A DNA stretch of 64,000 nucleotides from Symbiobacterium thermophilum IAM 14863 (GCF_000009905.1 NC_006177.1:1116001-1180000), one strand, 5' to 3'. Positions 47,086 to 55,840 are shown, counted from the first letter of the stretch. Made by a program: numbers and translations. The notes: generated from the sequence alone by a model not told the origin.

Positions 47086-47412
47086 TCAGCGGCTGTCGAC
47101 CTTCCGCTGCCTGCGCCGGGCCAGGAACCGCTCGGTCAGCCAGGCGGCCCGGGCGGCGCCCAGGCTCAGCAGCATGCCGAGGGCGAGAATGACCAGCACC
47201 AGCAGGAAGAGCGGCCAGGCCGCCTGCAGCGCCTCCAGCGGTCCGACGCCGAAGACGCGGCCGATCCACCAGAAACCCACACCGGCGGCGGCAACCCCCA
47301 TGACCGCCGCGGTGATCCCCATCTGCCGATGTACGCGCGCCTGCACCTCGCGCTCCGAGGCGCGCCGGGCGGCGCGGCCGGGCTGCGTCGCGCCGTCAGG
47401 GGCCACCCTCAC
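47086..47412 (-). CDS. Small membrane protein with two helices (108 aa)
   Basis: The protein has a basic N-terminus (RAARRASEREVQARVHRQMG), two transmembrane helices (ITAAVMGVAAAGVGFWWIG and WPLFLLVLVILALGMLLSL) and a very basic tail (LTERFLARRRQRKVDSR). It resembles the 2TM-type proteins of unknown role. GTG at 47412 is chosen, five bases after AGGAGG; other GTGs lie close by. It follows the NifU-like gene after 18 bases and shares its operon. Confidence 0.65.
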   Translation of the reverse strand: MRVAPDGATQPGRAARRASEREVQARVHRQMGITAAVMGVAAAGVGFWWIGRVFGVGPLEALQAAWPLFLLVLVILALGMLLSLGAARAAWLTERFLARRRQRKVDSR

Positions 47413-47430
47413 TGCCACCTCCTGCCGGAC

Positions 47431-47664
47431 TCAGACGGCCTCGACGGCCCGGATTTCCGGCACCTGCTGCCGGACAGCCCGCTCAATGCCCATCTTCAGG
47501 GTCATCGTCGACATCGGGCAGCCGCCACAGGCACCCACCATGCGAATGCGGGCCACGCCGTCCTCGACGGCGACCAGTTCCACCTCGCCGCCGTCCATGC
47601 GGATCGCGGGCCGGATCAGGTCAAGCGCCCGCTCGACGCGCTCGAACAACGTCTCTTCAGCCAT
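47431..47664 (-). CDS. NifU-like scaffold C-terminal domain protein
   Basis: This 77-residue protein is the stand-alone NifU C-terminal (Nfu) domain used to carry or deliver 4Fe-4S clusters. It has the signature LIRPAIRMDGGEVELVAV and the cluster-binding pair in GACGGCPMSTMTLKMGIE (Cys-x2-Cys). The ATG at 47664 follows GGGGGTGAG. No other suf or isc gene is adjacent, as is common for this domain in Firmicutes. Confidence 0.93.
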   Translation of the reverse strand: MAEETLFERVERALDLIRPAIRMDGGEVELVAVEDGVARIRMVGACGGCPMSTMTLKMGIERAVRQQVPEIRAVEAV

Positions 47665-47761
47665 GCATTCTCACCCCCGAATCGGTGCCCGTGGCAGGCA
47701 CCAAAACTTTGGGCACACGACAGCTTAAGTGTACCATAGGGGCGCAGGCGTGAAAAGCCAC

Positions 47762-48397
47762 TCAGGCTGAGGGTTCATGCTGGGCGATCAGGTGGCGGAC
47801 CTGCGCGATCAGGACCTCGAGCCCCGGTTTGTTGTGGGCCCCCTCGGGAATGATGACGTTGGCGTACCGCTTGCTCGGCTCGACGAAGGCCTCATGCATG
47901 GGCTTGACGGTGGACAGGTACTGGTTGATCACCGAATCCAGGGTGCGCCCGCGCTCGTGGATGTCACGCACGATCCGGCGCAGGATGCGCACGTCGGCGT
48001 CGGTGTCCACGAACACGCTGAGGTCGTACAGGGCGCGCAGCTCCGGATGCGCCAGCACCAGTACGCCTTCCACGACGATGATCGCCGCCGGCTCCACCCG
48101 CAGGGTCTGGTGCTCCCGCAGGTGGGTCGAGAAGTTGTACACCGGCCGCTCCACCGCCTGGCCAGCCTTCAGTGCCTTCAGGTGGGCGATGAACAGGTCG
48201 TTGTCGAAGGCGTCGGGGTGGTCGTAGTTGAGCTGGCTCCGCTCTTCGTAGGTGAGGTTCCGGTTGTCCTTGTAGTAGGCATCGTGGGGCAGCAGCGCCA
48301 CGTCGTCCGGGAACGCGGCCGAGATGTAGTTGGCGATGGTGGTCTTCCCGGAGCCCGTGCCCCCGGCGATCGCGATCACTGCCCTCGGGGCTGGCAT
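47762..48397 (-). CDS. udk: Uridine kinase
   Basis: This 211-residue kinase phosphorylates uridine and cytidine. It has the P-loop IAGGTGSGKTTIA (about residue 10), HDAYYKDNRNLTYEER, NYDHPDAFDNDL, VEGVLVLAHPELRALYDLSVFVDTD and RRIVRDIHERGRTLDSVINQYLSTVKPMHEAFVEPSK, all family signatures. The ATG at 48397 has AAGGAGG ten bases upstream; the frame upstream of it lacks support. It is divergent from sodA. Confidence 0.95.
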   Translation of the reverse strand: MPAPRAVIAIAGGTGSGKTTIANYISAAFPDDVALLPHDAYYKDNRNLTYEERSQLNYDHPDAFDNDLFIAHLKALKAGQAVERPVYNFSTHLREHQTLRVEPAAIIVVEGVLVLAHPELRALYDLSVFVDTDADVRILRRIVRDIHERGRTLDSVINQYLSTVKPMHEAFVEPSKRYANVIIPEGAHNKPGLEVLIAQVRHLIAQHEPSA

Positions 48398-48656
48398 AGA
48401 GATACCCTCCTTAGAACATGCGCTGGCGCTTGCAGAGTCCAGAAGTCCCCGTTCGATTATCCCCCAGGGGGTGGACGTGCGCAAGGGCTGCGCGCGGGGC
48501 TCGTGACCAGGTTCTGGCCAACTTTCGGAGCAACAAAGTTGAAAATCCGGGTGGGATTCGCTACCCTATGCAGCAGAGACCATTTCTCCGCGCCACCAAC
48601 TGGCGTCATATTGAATGGAAAGGAAACATCAAGATTGCGTTAGGAGGGTTCCGCAC

Positions 48657-49271
<615 letters not shown>

Positions 49272-49290
49272 CGGCCGGGCGGCCGGATCG

Positions 49291-49318
49291 GGCGGCGCCC
49301 CCTTGCGGGGGCGCCGCC
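49291..49318. terminator. Terminator hairpin after sodA
   Basis: GGCGGCGCCCCC pairs perfectly with GGGGGCGCCGCC around a four-base loop. A U-tract is lacking. Confidence 0.7.
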
Positions 49319-49373
49319 TGCGCATGCAGGGCGCCCCGCCGCGCCATACTAGGCGCGAAGGAGGCGGAGCGGC

Positions 49374-49673
49374 ATGGAGCAAGACGGCCGCAGGGCCCCC
49401 GGCCGGGACGGAGGCGGGCGACTGACCGAGCAGGAGCTGTACTTCGTCACCCGTGCGCTGGACGCCGAACTGCTGGCCCTGCAGAAGAACGACCACTACG
49501 CGGAGGAGATGGCCGACGAGAACGCCCGCCGGCTGATGCAGGAGCATGCGGACATCCACCACAGGCGGGTCCGCCTGCTTCTCGGGCTCCTCGATGCGCC
49601 CGACGACATCACCACGCACGCGAAACTCCTGCTGCAGTCGGGGGAGGGGGTGCAGGCTGGTGCGCATGACTGA
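49374..49673 (+). CDS. CotF-like small helical protein, first of a pair (99 aa)
   Basis: The protein has a Gly/Arg-rich start and then LTEQELYFVTRALDAELLALQKNDHYAEEMADENARRLMQEHADIHHRRVRLLLGLL, the helical pattern of CotF-type spore coat and related ferritin-like small proteins. It overlaps the start of the next, larger CotF-like gene by 14 bases. The ATG follows AAGGAGGCGGAGCGGC. A role in the spore coat is inferred from family and from the host's sporulation genes. Confidence 0.68.
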   Translation: MEQDGRRAPGRDGGGRLTEQELYFVTRALDAELLALQKNDHYAEEMADENARRLMQEHADIHHRRVRLLLGLLDAPDDITTHAKLLLQSGEGVQAGAHD

Positions 49674-50019
49674 CGCCGACCGGCTGCGCGACTGCCTCTG
49701 CTCGTCCCGGGATCTGGCGAAGCTGTACGCGGAGGCGGCCCTGGAGGCGGCCAACAACGGCGTTCGGGAGTTCTTCCTGGCGATGCACGGCGAAGAGACC
49801 CACAACCAGGAGGTGCTCTTCCACTTCCTGCACACCCGGGGCGAGCACCCGACCCGGGCGGCGGACCCGGGCCATATCGCGGCGGTGCGGCAGCGCTACG
49901 GCGAAGCGTACCGCGCGCTGGGGCTGACCGACCCGCCCTCGTTCCGGCGCTATGCGACCGCGGATCCGCGGGTGCCCCCGGCCGCCGCACAGGCGCCCGA
50001 GCACTTCCGGCCGCACTGA
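49660..50019 (+). CDS. Spore coat protein CotF-like
   Basis: This protein of about 119 residues contains DRLRDCLCSSRDLAKLYAEAALEAANNGVREFFLAMHGEETHNQEVLFHFLHTRG, the core of the CotF family, followed by a Pro/Ala-rich tail. The GTG at 49660 is preferred, 12 bases after GGAGG; an ATG at 49666 is the alternative. Overlap with the preceding gene implies coupled translation. It probably lies in the spore coat, expressed late in sporulation. No mother-cell promoter could be confirmed by eye. Confidence 0.75.
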   Translation: MRMTDADRLRDCLCSSRDLAKLYAEAALEAANNGVREFFLAMHGEETHNQEVLFHFLHTRGEHPTRAADPGHIAAVRQRYGEAYRALGLTDPPSFRRYATADPRVPPAAAQAPEHFRPH

Positions 50020-50079
50020 CGGACGGCGCCCCCTGTCGCCGCACACGGCGGACGGGGGGCGTCGCCGCGCCGCGCGGTA

Positions 50080-50088
50080 TGTTAAGAT
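50080..50088 (+). promoter_or_regulatory. Extended -10 element before the DUF72 gene
   Basis: TG-T-TAAGAT forms an extended -10 about 24 bases before the GTG start. The -35 region is GC-rich and weak. Confidence 0.45.
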
Positions 50089-50111
50089 GAAGGTGGAGGG
50101 GGGGAGCGAAG

Positions 50112-51002
50112 GTGGCCCGGATCCGCGTGGGCACCTGTGCCTGGTCCGATCACGAGGAGTACTACCCGCCCGGCCTGCCGCCGCGCGAGCGGCTGTCTTA
50201 CTACGCGCGGCACTTCTCGCTGGTGGAGGTCGACAGCACCTTCTACCGGCTGCAGCCTGCCAGGTGGTTCGAAAGCTGGGCGGAGCGCACGCCGCCTGAC
50301 TTCCGCTTCAACGTGAAAGCTTACGGCGCGATGACCCGGCACCACCGCGAGCCCCGGCCGGGGGAGGAAGACGTGGTGGAGGTCTTCCGGCGGTTTGACG
50401 CCTCGGTGCAGCCGCTGCGGGAGGCCGGGAAGCTGGGCGCGCTGCACTTCCAGTTTCCGCCCTGGTTCACCTGTACGGAGGAGGCGCGCGCGTGGGTGCG
50501 GTTCTGCCGGGAGTTTTTCGCCGACGACCTGGTCGCGGTGGAGTTCCGGCACGTGTCCTGGTTCCGGGGGGAGAGTCGCGACGCCACCCTGGAGTTCCTG
50601 CGGGAACTGCGGGCGGTGCATGTCGCGTGCGACGCGCCGCAGGTGGGCACGGGAACCGTGCCGCAGGTGGTGGCGGTGACCGACCCTCGCCTGGCGATCG
50701 TCCGGTTTCACGGCCGCAACGCGCAGACGTGGTACGTGAAGGCGACGACCACGGCTCAGCGGTTCGACTACCTGTACAGCCAGGAGGAGCTGGCGGAGTG
50801 GCTGCCGGCCATCCGGGACGTCCTCGCTCCCGGTGCGGCGGAGGTGCACCTGTTGATGAACAACAATCGCGCCAACTACGCCGTGCGGAACGCGCTGGAC
50901 CTGATGGAGCTGCTCGGTCTGCCGACCCCTCCCCGCGACGAGCGCGGGGTGCCCCTGCCCCCCGTTCGGCCCAGGCGCACGGAACAGTTGCGGCTGTTCT
51001 AG
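50112..51002 (+). CDS. DUF72 (YecE-like) family protein
   Basis: This 296-residue cytoplasmic protein opens IRVGTCAWSDHEEYYPPGLPPRERLSYYARHFSLVEVDSTFYRLQP, the DUF72 N-terminus, and contains FRFNVKAYGAMTRHHR, LGALHFQFPPWF, VAVEFRHVSWF and VRFHGRN, with an AAEVHLLMNNNRANYAVRNAL end. The fold is a TIM barrel; no activity is established for the family. GTG start behind GGAGGGGGGAG. A pair of inverted repeats follows at 51010. Confidence 0.92.
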   Translation: MARIRVGTCAWSDHEEYYPPGLPPRERLSYYARHFSLVEVDSTFYRLQPARWFESWAERTPPDFRFNVKAYGAMTRHHREPRPGEEDVVEVFRRFDASVQPLREAGKLGALHFQFPPWFTCTEEARAWVRFCREFFADDLVAVEFRHVSWFRGESRDATLEFLRELRAVHVACDAPQVGTGTVPQVVAVTDPRLAIVRFHGRNAQTWYVKATTTAQRFDYLYSQEELAEWLPAIRDVLAPGAAEVHLLMNNNRANYAVRNALDLMELLGLPTPPRDERGVPLPPVRPRRTEQLRLF

Positions 51003-51009
51003 GGTGTCG

Positions 51010-51037
51010 ACTTCTGTCACGTTCATGTAACAGAAGT
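51010..51037. other. Inverted repeat between DUF72 and the ECF sigma gene
   Basis: ACTTCTGT at 51010-51017 and ACAGAAGT at 51030-51037 are perfect 8-base inverted repeats, with further AC/GT pairing inside. There is no U-tract. It may end DUF72 transcription or act as an operator for the gene at 51178. Confidence 0.45.
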
Positions 51038-51177
51038 GGGACTGCTCCGCAAAATGGAGTGGCGCGGTGCAGGGGGATCCGTTAGAATAACTCTACCCGT
51101 GACAGGTCGACGTCAGAAAATTAGACAGAATATTTAATCGTGCGCGAAAGTGCTAAGGGAAAGGGGCGGGATGAGCG

Positions 51178-51780
51178 GTGTCATGGCAGGCTCGCCCCGG
51201 CGCGCAGCCTCTCCCTGCGGGGGATGAGGAGGGGCGCCGCATCGTCCGTCGGCTCACGGCCGGCGATGAGGAAGCGCTGGGCATGATGATGGAATCCTTC
51301 GGGGGCGCACTGTTGCAGTACGCTCACCGCCTCGTCGGTGACCGGCACGCCGCGGAGGAAATCTGTCAGGATGCCCTGCTCAAGGCCTGGCAGCAGGGGG
51401 AGGAGTTCGACCAGGACGGCCACCTGAAGGCCTGGCTCTTCCGCGTCGCGCGCCACCGCGCCATCGACTGCCTCCGGCGGCGCCGCAGCGTCGTCGTCGA
51501 AGCGTTCGCGAACCAGCCCGCGGAGAGGGCGGTACATCCCGAGGCCGAGGCCGAACGGGCCTGGCTGACGGAGGCCATCCTCGACGCCCTGGCGGAGCTG
51601 CCGCCGCCCTACCAGTCGGTGATCCAGATGCGCTTCTTCCACGACATGGGTTACCGCGAGATCGCCGAGTGTCTGCACATCCCGATCGGCACGGTCAAGA
51701 GCCGGCTCAACTATGGCCTGAAGGGGCTCGCGCGCATCCTGCGCGCGCGGCGGATCTCCCTCGACGTCCTGGAGCACTGA
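51178..51780 (+). CDS. ECF-type RNA polymerase sigma factor
   Basis: This 200-residue sigma factor has region 2 (MMESFGGALLQYAHRLVGDRHAAEEICQDALLKAWQQ, then LKAWLFRVARHRAIDCLRRRR) and region 4 (ILDALAELPPPYQSVIQMRFFHDMGYREIAECLHIPIGTVKSRLNYGLKGLARIL). GTG start behind a GGGAAAGGGG tract. No anti-sigma gene lies next to it, which is unusual: the following gene is thiN with its own promoter. An AT-rich stretch at 51080-51145 upstream may contain its promoter, but no autoregulatory -35/-10 could be fixed. Confidence 0.9.
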   Translation: MSWQARPGAQPLPAGDEEGRRIVRRLTAGDEEALGMMMESFGGALLQYAHRLVGDRHAAEEICQDALLKAWQQGEEFDQDGHLKAWLFRVARHRAIDCLRRRRSVVVEAFANQPAERAVHPEAEAERAWLTEAILDALAELPPPYQSVIQMRFFHDMGYREIAECLHIPIGTVKSRLNYGLKGLARILRARRISLDVLEH

Positions 51781-51836
51781 CGCACGGGGGACGCTCCGCG
51801 CCGCGCCCCGGGGGTTCCCGGTCGGACCCGCTCTGC

Positions 51837-51842
51837 TATAAT
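51837..51842 (+). promoter_or_regulatory. -10 element for thiN
   Basis: A perfect TATAAT lies 47 bases before the thiN start. The expected -35 site (TTCCCG at 51815) is poor. Confidence 0.5.
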
Positions 51843-51889
51843 GGGGCAGAGAACGGTGCGAGGCGGGACGCACCAGGAGGAGGTCCGGG

Positions 51890-52540
51890 ATGGCTCACGG
51901 AGGACGGCGGCGCGCGGCGATCTTCGCCGCGGGGGAACTGCTGGATCTGGATCGGGTCAGGGCCCTGGTGGGGCAGCCCGACCTGGTGATCTGCGCCGAC
52001 GGCGGCCTGCGCCACGCACAGGCGCTGGGTCTGCGGGTCGACTTGCTGGTGGGCGACTTCGATTCCCTGGACGGCGCCGCGCTGGCCGACGCCCGTGCGG
52101 CCGGGATGGCCATCGTGCAGGTGCCGGTGGAGAAGGACAGGACGGACAGCCAGATCGCCCTCGAGGAGGCGCTGCGCCGGGGTGCGGACGAGATCCTGCT
52201 GGCGGGCGGCTCCGGCACCCGGCTGGATCACACGCTTTCCAACGTCCTGCTCCTGCCCCGGTGCCCGGTTCCGGTCACGATGACCGACGGCAAGAGCGTC
52301 GTGCGGGTCCTGCGGGACGGCCAGACGCTGGAGGTGCCGCGGGCAGCGGGCGCCTACCTCTCCCTGGTTCCGCTCACCCCGGCCGTCACCGGCGTGACGG
52401 TGACCGGCGTGCACTGGCCCCTGGGGGGCGCGGCTCTGCGGTGGGGCGAGTCGCTGGGCATCTCCAACCGGGTGGTTGATGTCGCCGCCCGGGTGTCCGT
52501 TGGCGCCGGTTGCCTGCTGGTCATCCAGGCGTGGGACTGA
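51890..52540 (+). CDS. thiN: Thiamine pyrophosphokinase
   Basis: This 216-residue enzyme makes thiamine diphosphate from thiamine and ATP. Signatures are VICADGGLRHAQALGLRVDLLVGDFDSLDG (metal/ATP carboxylates), VEKDRTDSQIALEEAL and GGSGTRLDHTLSNVLLL, then a C-terminal thiamine-binding beta domain. It could supply cofactor for the ThDP enzyme at 14.4 kb. The ATG follows AGGAGGAGG. No TPP riboswitch is evident in the short leader. Confidence 0.94.
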   Translation: MAHGGRRRAAIFAAGELLDLDRVRALVGQPDLVICADGGLRHAQALGLRVDLLVGDFDSLDGAALADARAAGMAIVQVPVEKDRTDSQIALEEALRRGADEILLAGGSGTRLDHTLSNVLLLPRCPVPVTMTDGKSVVRVLRDGQTLEVPRAAGAYLSLVPLTPAVTGVTVTGVHWPLGGAALRWGESLGISNRVVDVAARVSVGAGCLLVIQAWD

Positions 52541-52556
52541 CGGAAGCTTTCGACCT

Positions 52557-52583
52557 CCAGGTCCGTCCTCGCGGCGGACCTGG
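52557..52583 (+). terminator. Intrinsic terminator of thiN
   Basis: CCAGGTCCG pairs with CGGACCTGG around nine bases, followed by ATTGCCTTT. Confidence 0.75.
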
Positions 52584-52637
52584 ATTGCCTTTCGGTGGAG
52601 GCCCCGGCGGACCCGGATTCCGCTCCGGGCCGGCCTG

Positions 52638-52646
52638 TGTTAAGAT
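52638..52646 (+). promoter_or_regulatory. Extended -10 element immediately upstream of the HAD gene
   Basis: TG-T-TAAGAT ends six bases before the ATG at 52653. If active, transcription would start at or next to the A of the start codon, giving a leaderless message. No Shine-Dalgarno is present. Confidence 0.5.
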
Positions 52647-52652
52647 GGCGCC

Positions 52653-53492
52653 ATGAAGATCCGACTCTTTGCCTTCGATCTGGATGGGACCCTTGTGGAC
52701 CGGGCCGGGCGCATCTCGGCGGAGAACCGCCGCGCCGTGGCGATGGCCCGCGCCTCGGGCGCGGAGGTCATCCTTGTGACCGGCCGGTCCTGGCGGACGA
52801 CCCTTCCCTATTACCGGGAGCTGGGGCTCACCGGTCCGGCGATCTGCTACCTGGGCGCGCTGGTGGTGGAGGACGAATCCGGGTGGATCGGCTACCACCG
52901 CCCGCTGGCGCCGGAGGCCTGGGCCCGGCTGCGCCGGTTCGCCCTGGAGGAGGGGCTCTCCATCACCGCGGTCGCGGCGGCCGACCGGGCCGTGCCGGGG
53001 TTCCAGCTGCCGCCCAAGGACCTGCTGGTGAATGATGTCGCCTACAGCACGGGCCCGCCGGACGACTTCGCCTGCTGGCGGGAGTGGAATCCTTACACCG
53101 AGATCGACCCCGGGCTGGAGCGGGCCACCGCCCCGCCGACGATGGCGGCGATATACGGCGACCGGGCGGTTGCGCGGGTGACGGCGGCGTTTCCGGACGG
53201 GCTCCCGGCCTCCCAGTTCGACCTGAGCGACCGGGTCCCCGGCGAGACGGTGCTGCACGTCTGGCACGAGGAGGTCGACAAGGGTCGGGCGCTGGCGCGC
53301 TACTGCCGGCGCCGGGGGATTCCCGCCTCCGCCGTCATGGCCCTGGGCGACACGACGGTGGACGTCCCCATGCTCCGGTTCGCCGGCATCGGCGTCGCCG
53401 TCCCCGACGGCCATCCGGCAGCGCTGGAGGCGGCCGACTGGGTCGCCACCCCCGCGGAGGCGGTCGCCCGGGCGCTCGGTGCCGGGGGGTGA
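52653..53492 (+). CDS. Cof-type HAD-superfamily phosphatase
   Basis: This 279-residue hydrolase has motif I FAFDLDGTLVD (Asp nucleophile at residue 8), motif II VILVTGRS, the motif III Lys in EEVDKGRALARYC and motif IV VMALGDTTVDVPMLRFAGIGVAV. Between these lies a Cof-type alpha/beta cap. Substrates of such enzymes are sugar phosphates or nucleotide-type molecules. No ribosome site precedes the ATG. The CCA-transferase gene begins four bases after its stop. Confidence 0.92.
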   Translation: MKIRLFAFDLDGTLVDRAGRISAENRRAVAMARASGAEVILVTGRSWRTTLPYYRELGLTGPAICYLGALVVEDESGWIGYHRPLAPEAWARLRRFALEEGLSITAVAAADRAVPGFQLPPKDLLVNDVAYSTGPPDDFACWREWNPYTEIDPGLERATAPPTMAAIYGDRAVARVTAAFPDGLPASQFDLSDRVPGETVLHVWHEEVDKGRALARYCRRRGIPASAVMALGDTTVDVPMLRFAGIGVAVPDGHPAALEAADWVATPAEAVARALGAGG

Positions 53493-53496
53493 GGGC

Positions 53497-54870
53497 ATGG
53501 GCGGAGCGGCCAGGGCGCTGCGGCTCGGCTGGGGCCGGTGGGCCCTGCCGGGCCGGCTTCGGCGCGCCCTGCCTCCCGGCGGGCGGACGATCCTGGCGAG
53601 GCTCACAGGAGCCGGGCACGAGGCGGTCGTGGTCGGCGGCGCGGTGCGGGACCTCTTGCTGGGCCTCGTACCCCAGGACTGGGACCTGGCGACCAGCGCC
53701 CGCCCGGCCGAGCTGCAGGCCCTGTTCCCGGAAGGCCGGGCCGTGGGCGCGGCCCGGGAGACCGGCACGCTGCTGATCCCGGGGGACGGGACGACCTACG
53801 AGATTACGCCCTACCGCGCCGGCAGGCTGGAAGGGGACCTGGCCCGGCGCGACTTCACCATCGACGCCATGGCCGCCACCCCCGAAGGCCGGCTGATCGA
53901 TCCCCTCGGGGGGCGGCGGGACCTGGCGGCGGGGGTCGTGCGGGCCTGCGGCCGACCCGAGGACCGGCTGGCCGAGGACCCGCTGCGGATGCTGCGGGCC
54001 GTGCGGCTGGCGGCCCAGTTCGACCTGGAGCTGGACCCGGCCCTGGCCCGGGCCATTGCCGCGCTCGCGCCGCGGCTTCAGGCCGTGGCCCCCGAGCGGA
54101 TCGGCGCCGAGTTCGGCCGGCTGCTGGTGACCGACCGGCCCGCGTGGGGGATGCAGCGGCTGCGGGAGCTGGGGCTGCTGCATCAGTTCGCCCCGGAGCT
54201 CCTGGAGATGGTGGGGGTGGAACAGAACCGGTACCACGCCTTCCCCGTGTGGGAGCATTCGCTGATGGCCCTGGCCCTGGTGCCGCCCGCCCTGCACCTC
54301 CGCCTCGCGGCGCTGCTGCACGACGTCGCCAAGCCCCGGTGCCTCTCCGTGGACGCGGACGGGGAGCGCCACTTCTACGGGCACGAGGCGGTCGGGGCCG
54401 AACTGGCTGACCGGCTGCTGCGGCGGCTGCGGTTCGACAACGCCACCCGGGAAAAGGCCGTGCACCTGGTGCGCCGCCACATGGACCTGCACCTGGACGG
54501 CCCGGTCACCGACGCGGCCCTGCGCCGGATGGTCCGGCGGATCGGGGTGGAGCACCTGGACGACCTGGTGCAGCTTCGCCGGGCCGACCGGCTGGCTTCG
54601 GGCAAGCGGGAGGGCGACCTGGGCCCGGACACGATGGCGATCCTGGACGGCATCCGGAGGGTGCTGGCGGAGGACGCGGCGCTGAAGGTCACGGACCTGG
54701 CCGTCGACGGCCACGACGTGATGGCCGCCTTCGGGCGCGGCCCGGGCCCCTACGTGGGCCAGGTGCTGGAGGCCCTGTTGGAGGAGGTTCTGGATCGGCC
54801 GGAGCTGAACCGGCGGGAGGCGCTGCTGCGGCGGCTGCAGGAGATGGCGGACGGCGGCTGGAAAGGATGA
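53497..54870 (+). CDS. cca: tRNA CCA-nucleotidyltransferase family protein with HD domain
   Basis: This 457-residue enzyme belongs to the class II CCA-adding/poly(A) polymerase family, which builds or repairs tRNA 3' ends. The catalytic head is AVVVGGAVRDLLLGLVPQDWDLAT (carboxylates DWD), then DLARRDFTIDAMAATPEGRLIDPLGGRRDL and DRLAEDPLRMLRAVRLAAQF. The C-terminal half contains an HD metal-phosphohydrolase domain (YHAFPVWEHSLMALAL, LLHDVAKP). The ATG at 53497 sits in GGGGTGAGGGC. The single tRNA gene in this window already encodes CCA, so repair is at least one role. Confidence 0.9.
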   Translation: MGGAARALRLGWGRWALPGRLRRALPPGGRTILARLTGAGHEAVVVGGAVRDLLLGLVPQDWDLATSARPAELQALFPEGRAVGAARETGTLLIPGDGTTYEITPYRAGRLEGDLARRDFTIDAMAATPEGRLIDPLGGRRDLAAGVVRACGRPEDRLAEDPLRMLRAVRLAAQFDLELDPALARAIAALAPRLQAVAPERIGAEFGRLLVTDRPAWGMQRLRELGLLHQFAPELLEMVGVEQNRYHAFPVWEHSLMALALVPPALHLRLAALLHDVAKPRCLSVDADGERHFYGHEAVGAELADRLLRRLRFDNATREKAVHLVRRHMDLHLDGPVTDAALRRMVRRIGVEHLDDLVQLRRADRLASGKREGDLGPDTMAILDGIRRVLAEDAALKVTDLAVDGHDVMAAFGRGPGPYVGQVLEALLEEVLDRPELNRREALLRRLQEMADGGWKG

Positions 54871-54888
54871 GGCAAGGAGGCGGAACAC

Positions 54889-55560
54889 GTGACGGAGACA
54901 GAGCTGCGGGAGTTGACCGCGGGCTTCGTGCCCTGGAACCAGTGGGTGCGGCCCGTGGCGGAGTCGAAGGTGGCCCTGGTGGCCACGGCGGGCGTGTACC
55001 TGAAGCACGGGCTGCAGGAGCCGTACGACGACGGGCGCCCCGGCGGCGACCCGTCCTTCCGGGAGTTTCCGGTGGTCGTCCGGTACGAGGATCTGGCCGT
55101 CGCGGGGCCCCTCCCGGCGCCGGCCCGGGAGGATCTCAACCTGGTCTTCCCGCTGGAGCGGCTGCGGGCCATGGCCGAGTCCCGGGCGATCGACGCCGTC
55201 GCGCCCTTTGCGTACAGCTTCAGCGGGACCATCACCGACCCGGTGCCGCTGCTGGCCGGGTACGGGCCGTCCGTGGCCTACCGCATCCGACGCATGGGCG
55301 CCGACGTGGCGCTGGTCTGCGCCGCCGGCGGGACGGGCAGGCTCACCGCCGCCCTGGTGGCGCGGCTGATCGAACTGGCCGGCGTCCCCACGGTGGTCCT
55401 GGACGGCGAAGCCGACGGGCTGCGCGGGCTGGGGATCCCCCGGGGCGTGGCGATCCGGCGGCCCGCCGCGCCGGGCGACGCCGAAGGGCAGCAGCGGCTG
55501 CTGCGTGCGGCGCTGGAGGCCGCCTGGGGCCTGCACGAGCCCGGCGTCGTGGAGCTGTGA
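54889..55560 (+). CDS. Short relative of glycine/proline reductase selenoprotein B family
   Basis: This 223-residue protein contains KVALVATAGVYLKHG, GDPSFREFPVVVRYEDL, LNLVFPLERLRAMAESRAIDAVAPFAYSFSGTI and MGADVALVCAAGGTGRLTAALVARLIELAGVPTVVL. These are the conserved steps of GrdB/PrdB-type reductase subunits. The selenocysteine or cysteine redox site of true reductases is not apparent: the only cysteine, in VALVCAAGG, is not in a C/U-x-x-C motif. GTG start, seven bases after AAGGAGG. It lies 18 bases after the CCA-transferase gene. Reductase activity is unlikely; function unknown. Confidence 0.72.
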   Translation: MTETELRELTAGFVPWNQWVRPVAESKVALVATAGVYLKHGLQEPYDDGRPGGDPSFREFPVVVRYEDLAVAGPLPAPAREDLNLVFPLERLRAMAESRAIDAVAPFAYSFSGTITDPVPLLAGYGPSVAYRIRRMGADVALVCAAGGTGRLTAALVARLIELAGVPTVVLDGEADGLRGLGIPRGVAIRRPAAPGDAEGQQRLLRAALEAAWGLHEPGVVEL

Positions 55561-55564
55561 TGCC

Positions 55565-55840
55565 ATGAACTACGAGTGGGTGGAGGTCTACAAGGCGCCG
55601 GACCACGTCGAGGCCGAGCTGGTCCGCGGCCTGCTGGAGGCCAGCGGCATCCCCGTCGTGACCGAAGCGCGCGGGGCCCAGTCCCTGCCGTTCCTCCTGG
55701 GCCCGGCCCGGGTCGGCGGGCACATCTCGATCCGGGTGCCGCCGGAGCATGCGCAGGCGGCCCGGGAGGTGCTGGCGGCCCGGGAGGAGCCGTCCTGGCC
55801 GTCTGGTCCGGGCGGTGGAAACGGGGAGGACGAGATGTAG
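55565..55840 (+). CDS. DUF2007-type small protein (91 aa)
   Basis: The protein starts YEWVEVYKAPDHVEAELVRGLLEASGIPVVTEARG, then GGHISIRVPPEHAQAAREVLAA and a Gly/Glu-rich tail. This matches small 'putative signal-transducing' DUF2007 proteins, a ferredoxin-like fold with no proven role. The ATG lies four bases after the preceding stop. It ends the HAD-cca-reductase-like operon. Confidence 0.8.
   Translation: MNYEWVEVYKAPDHVEAELVRGLLEASGIPVVTEARGAQSLPFLLGPARVGGHISIRVPPEHAQAAREVLAAREEPSWPSGPGGGNGEDEM

Noticed and set aside
51781-51889. TPP riboswitch before thiN
   Set aside because: The THI-box core (CTGAGA and the second conserved loop) is not visible and the leader is too short.
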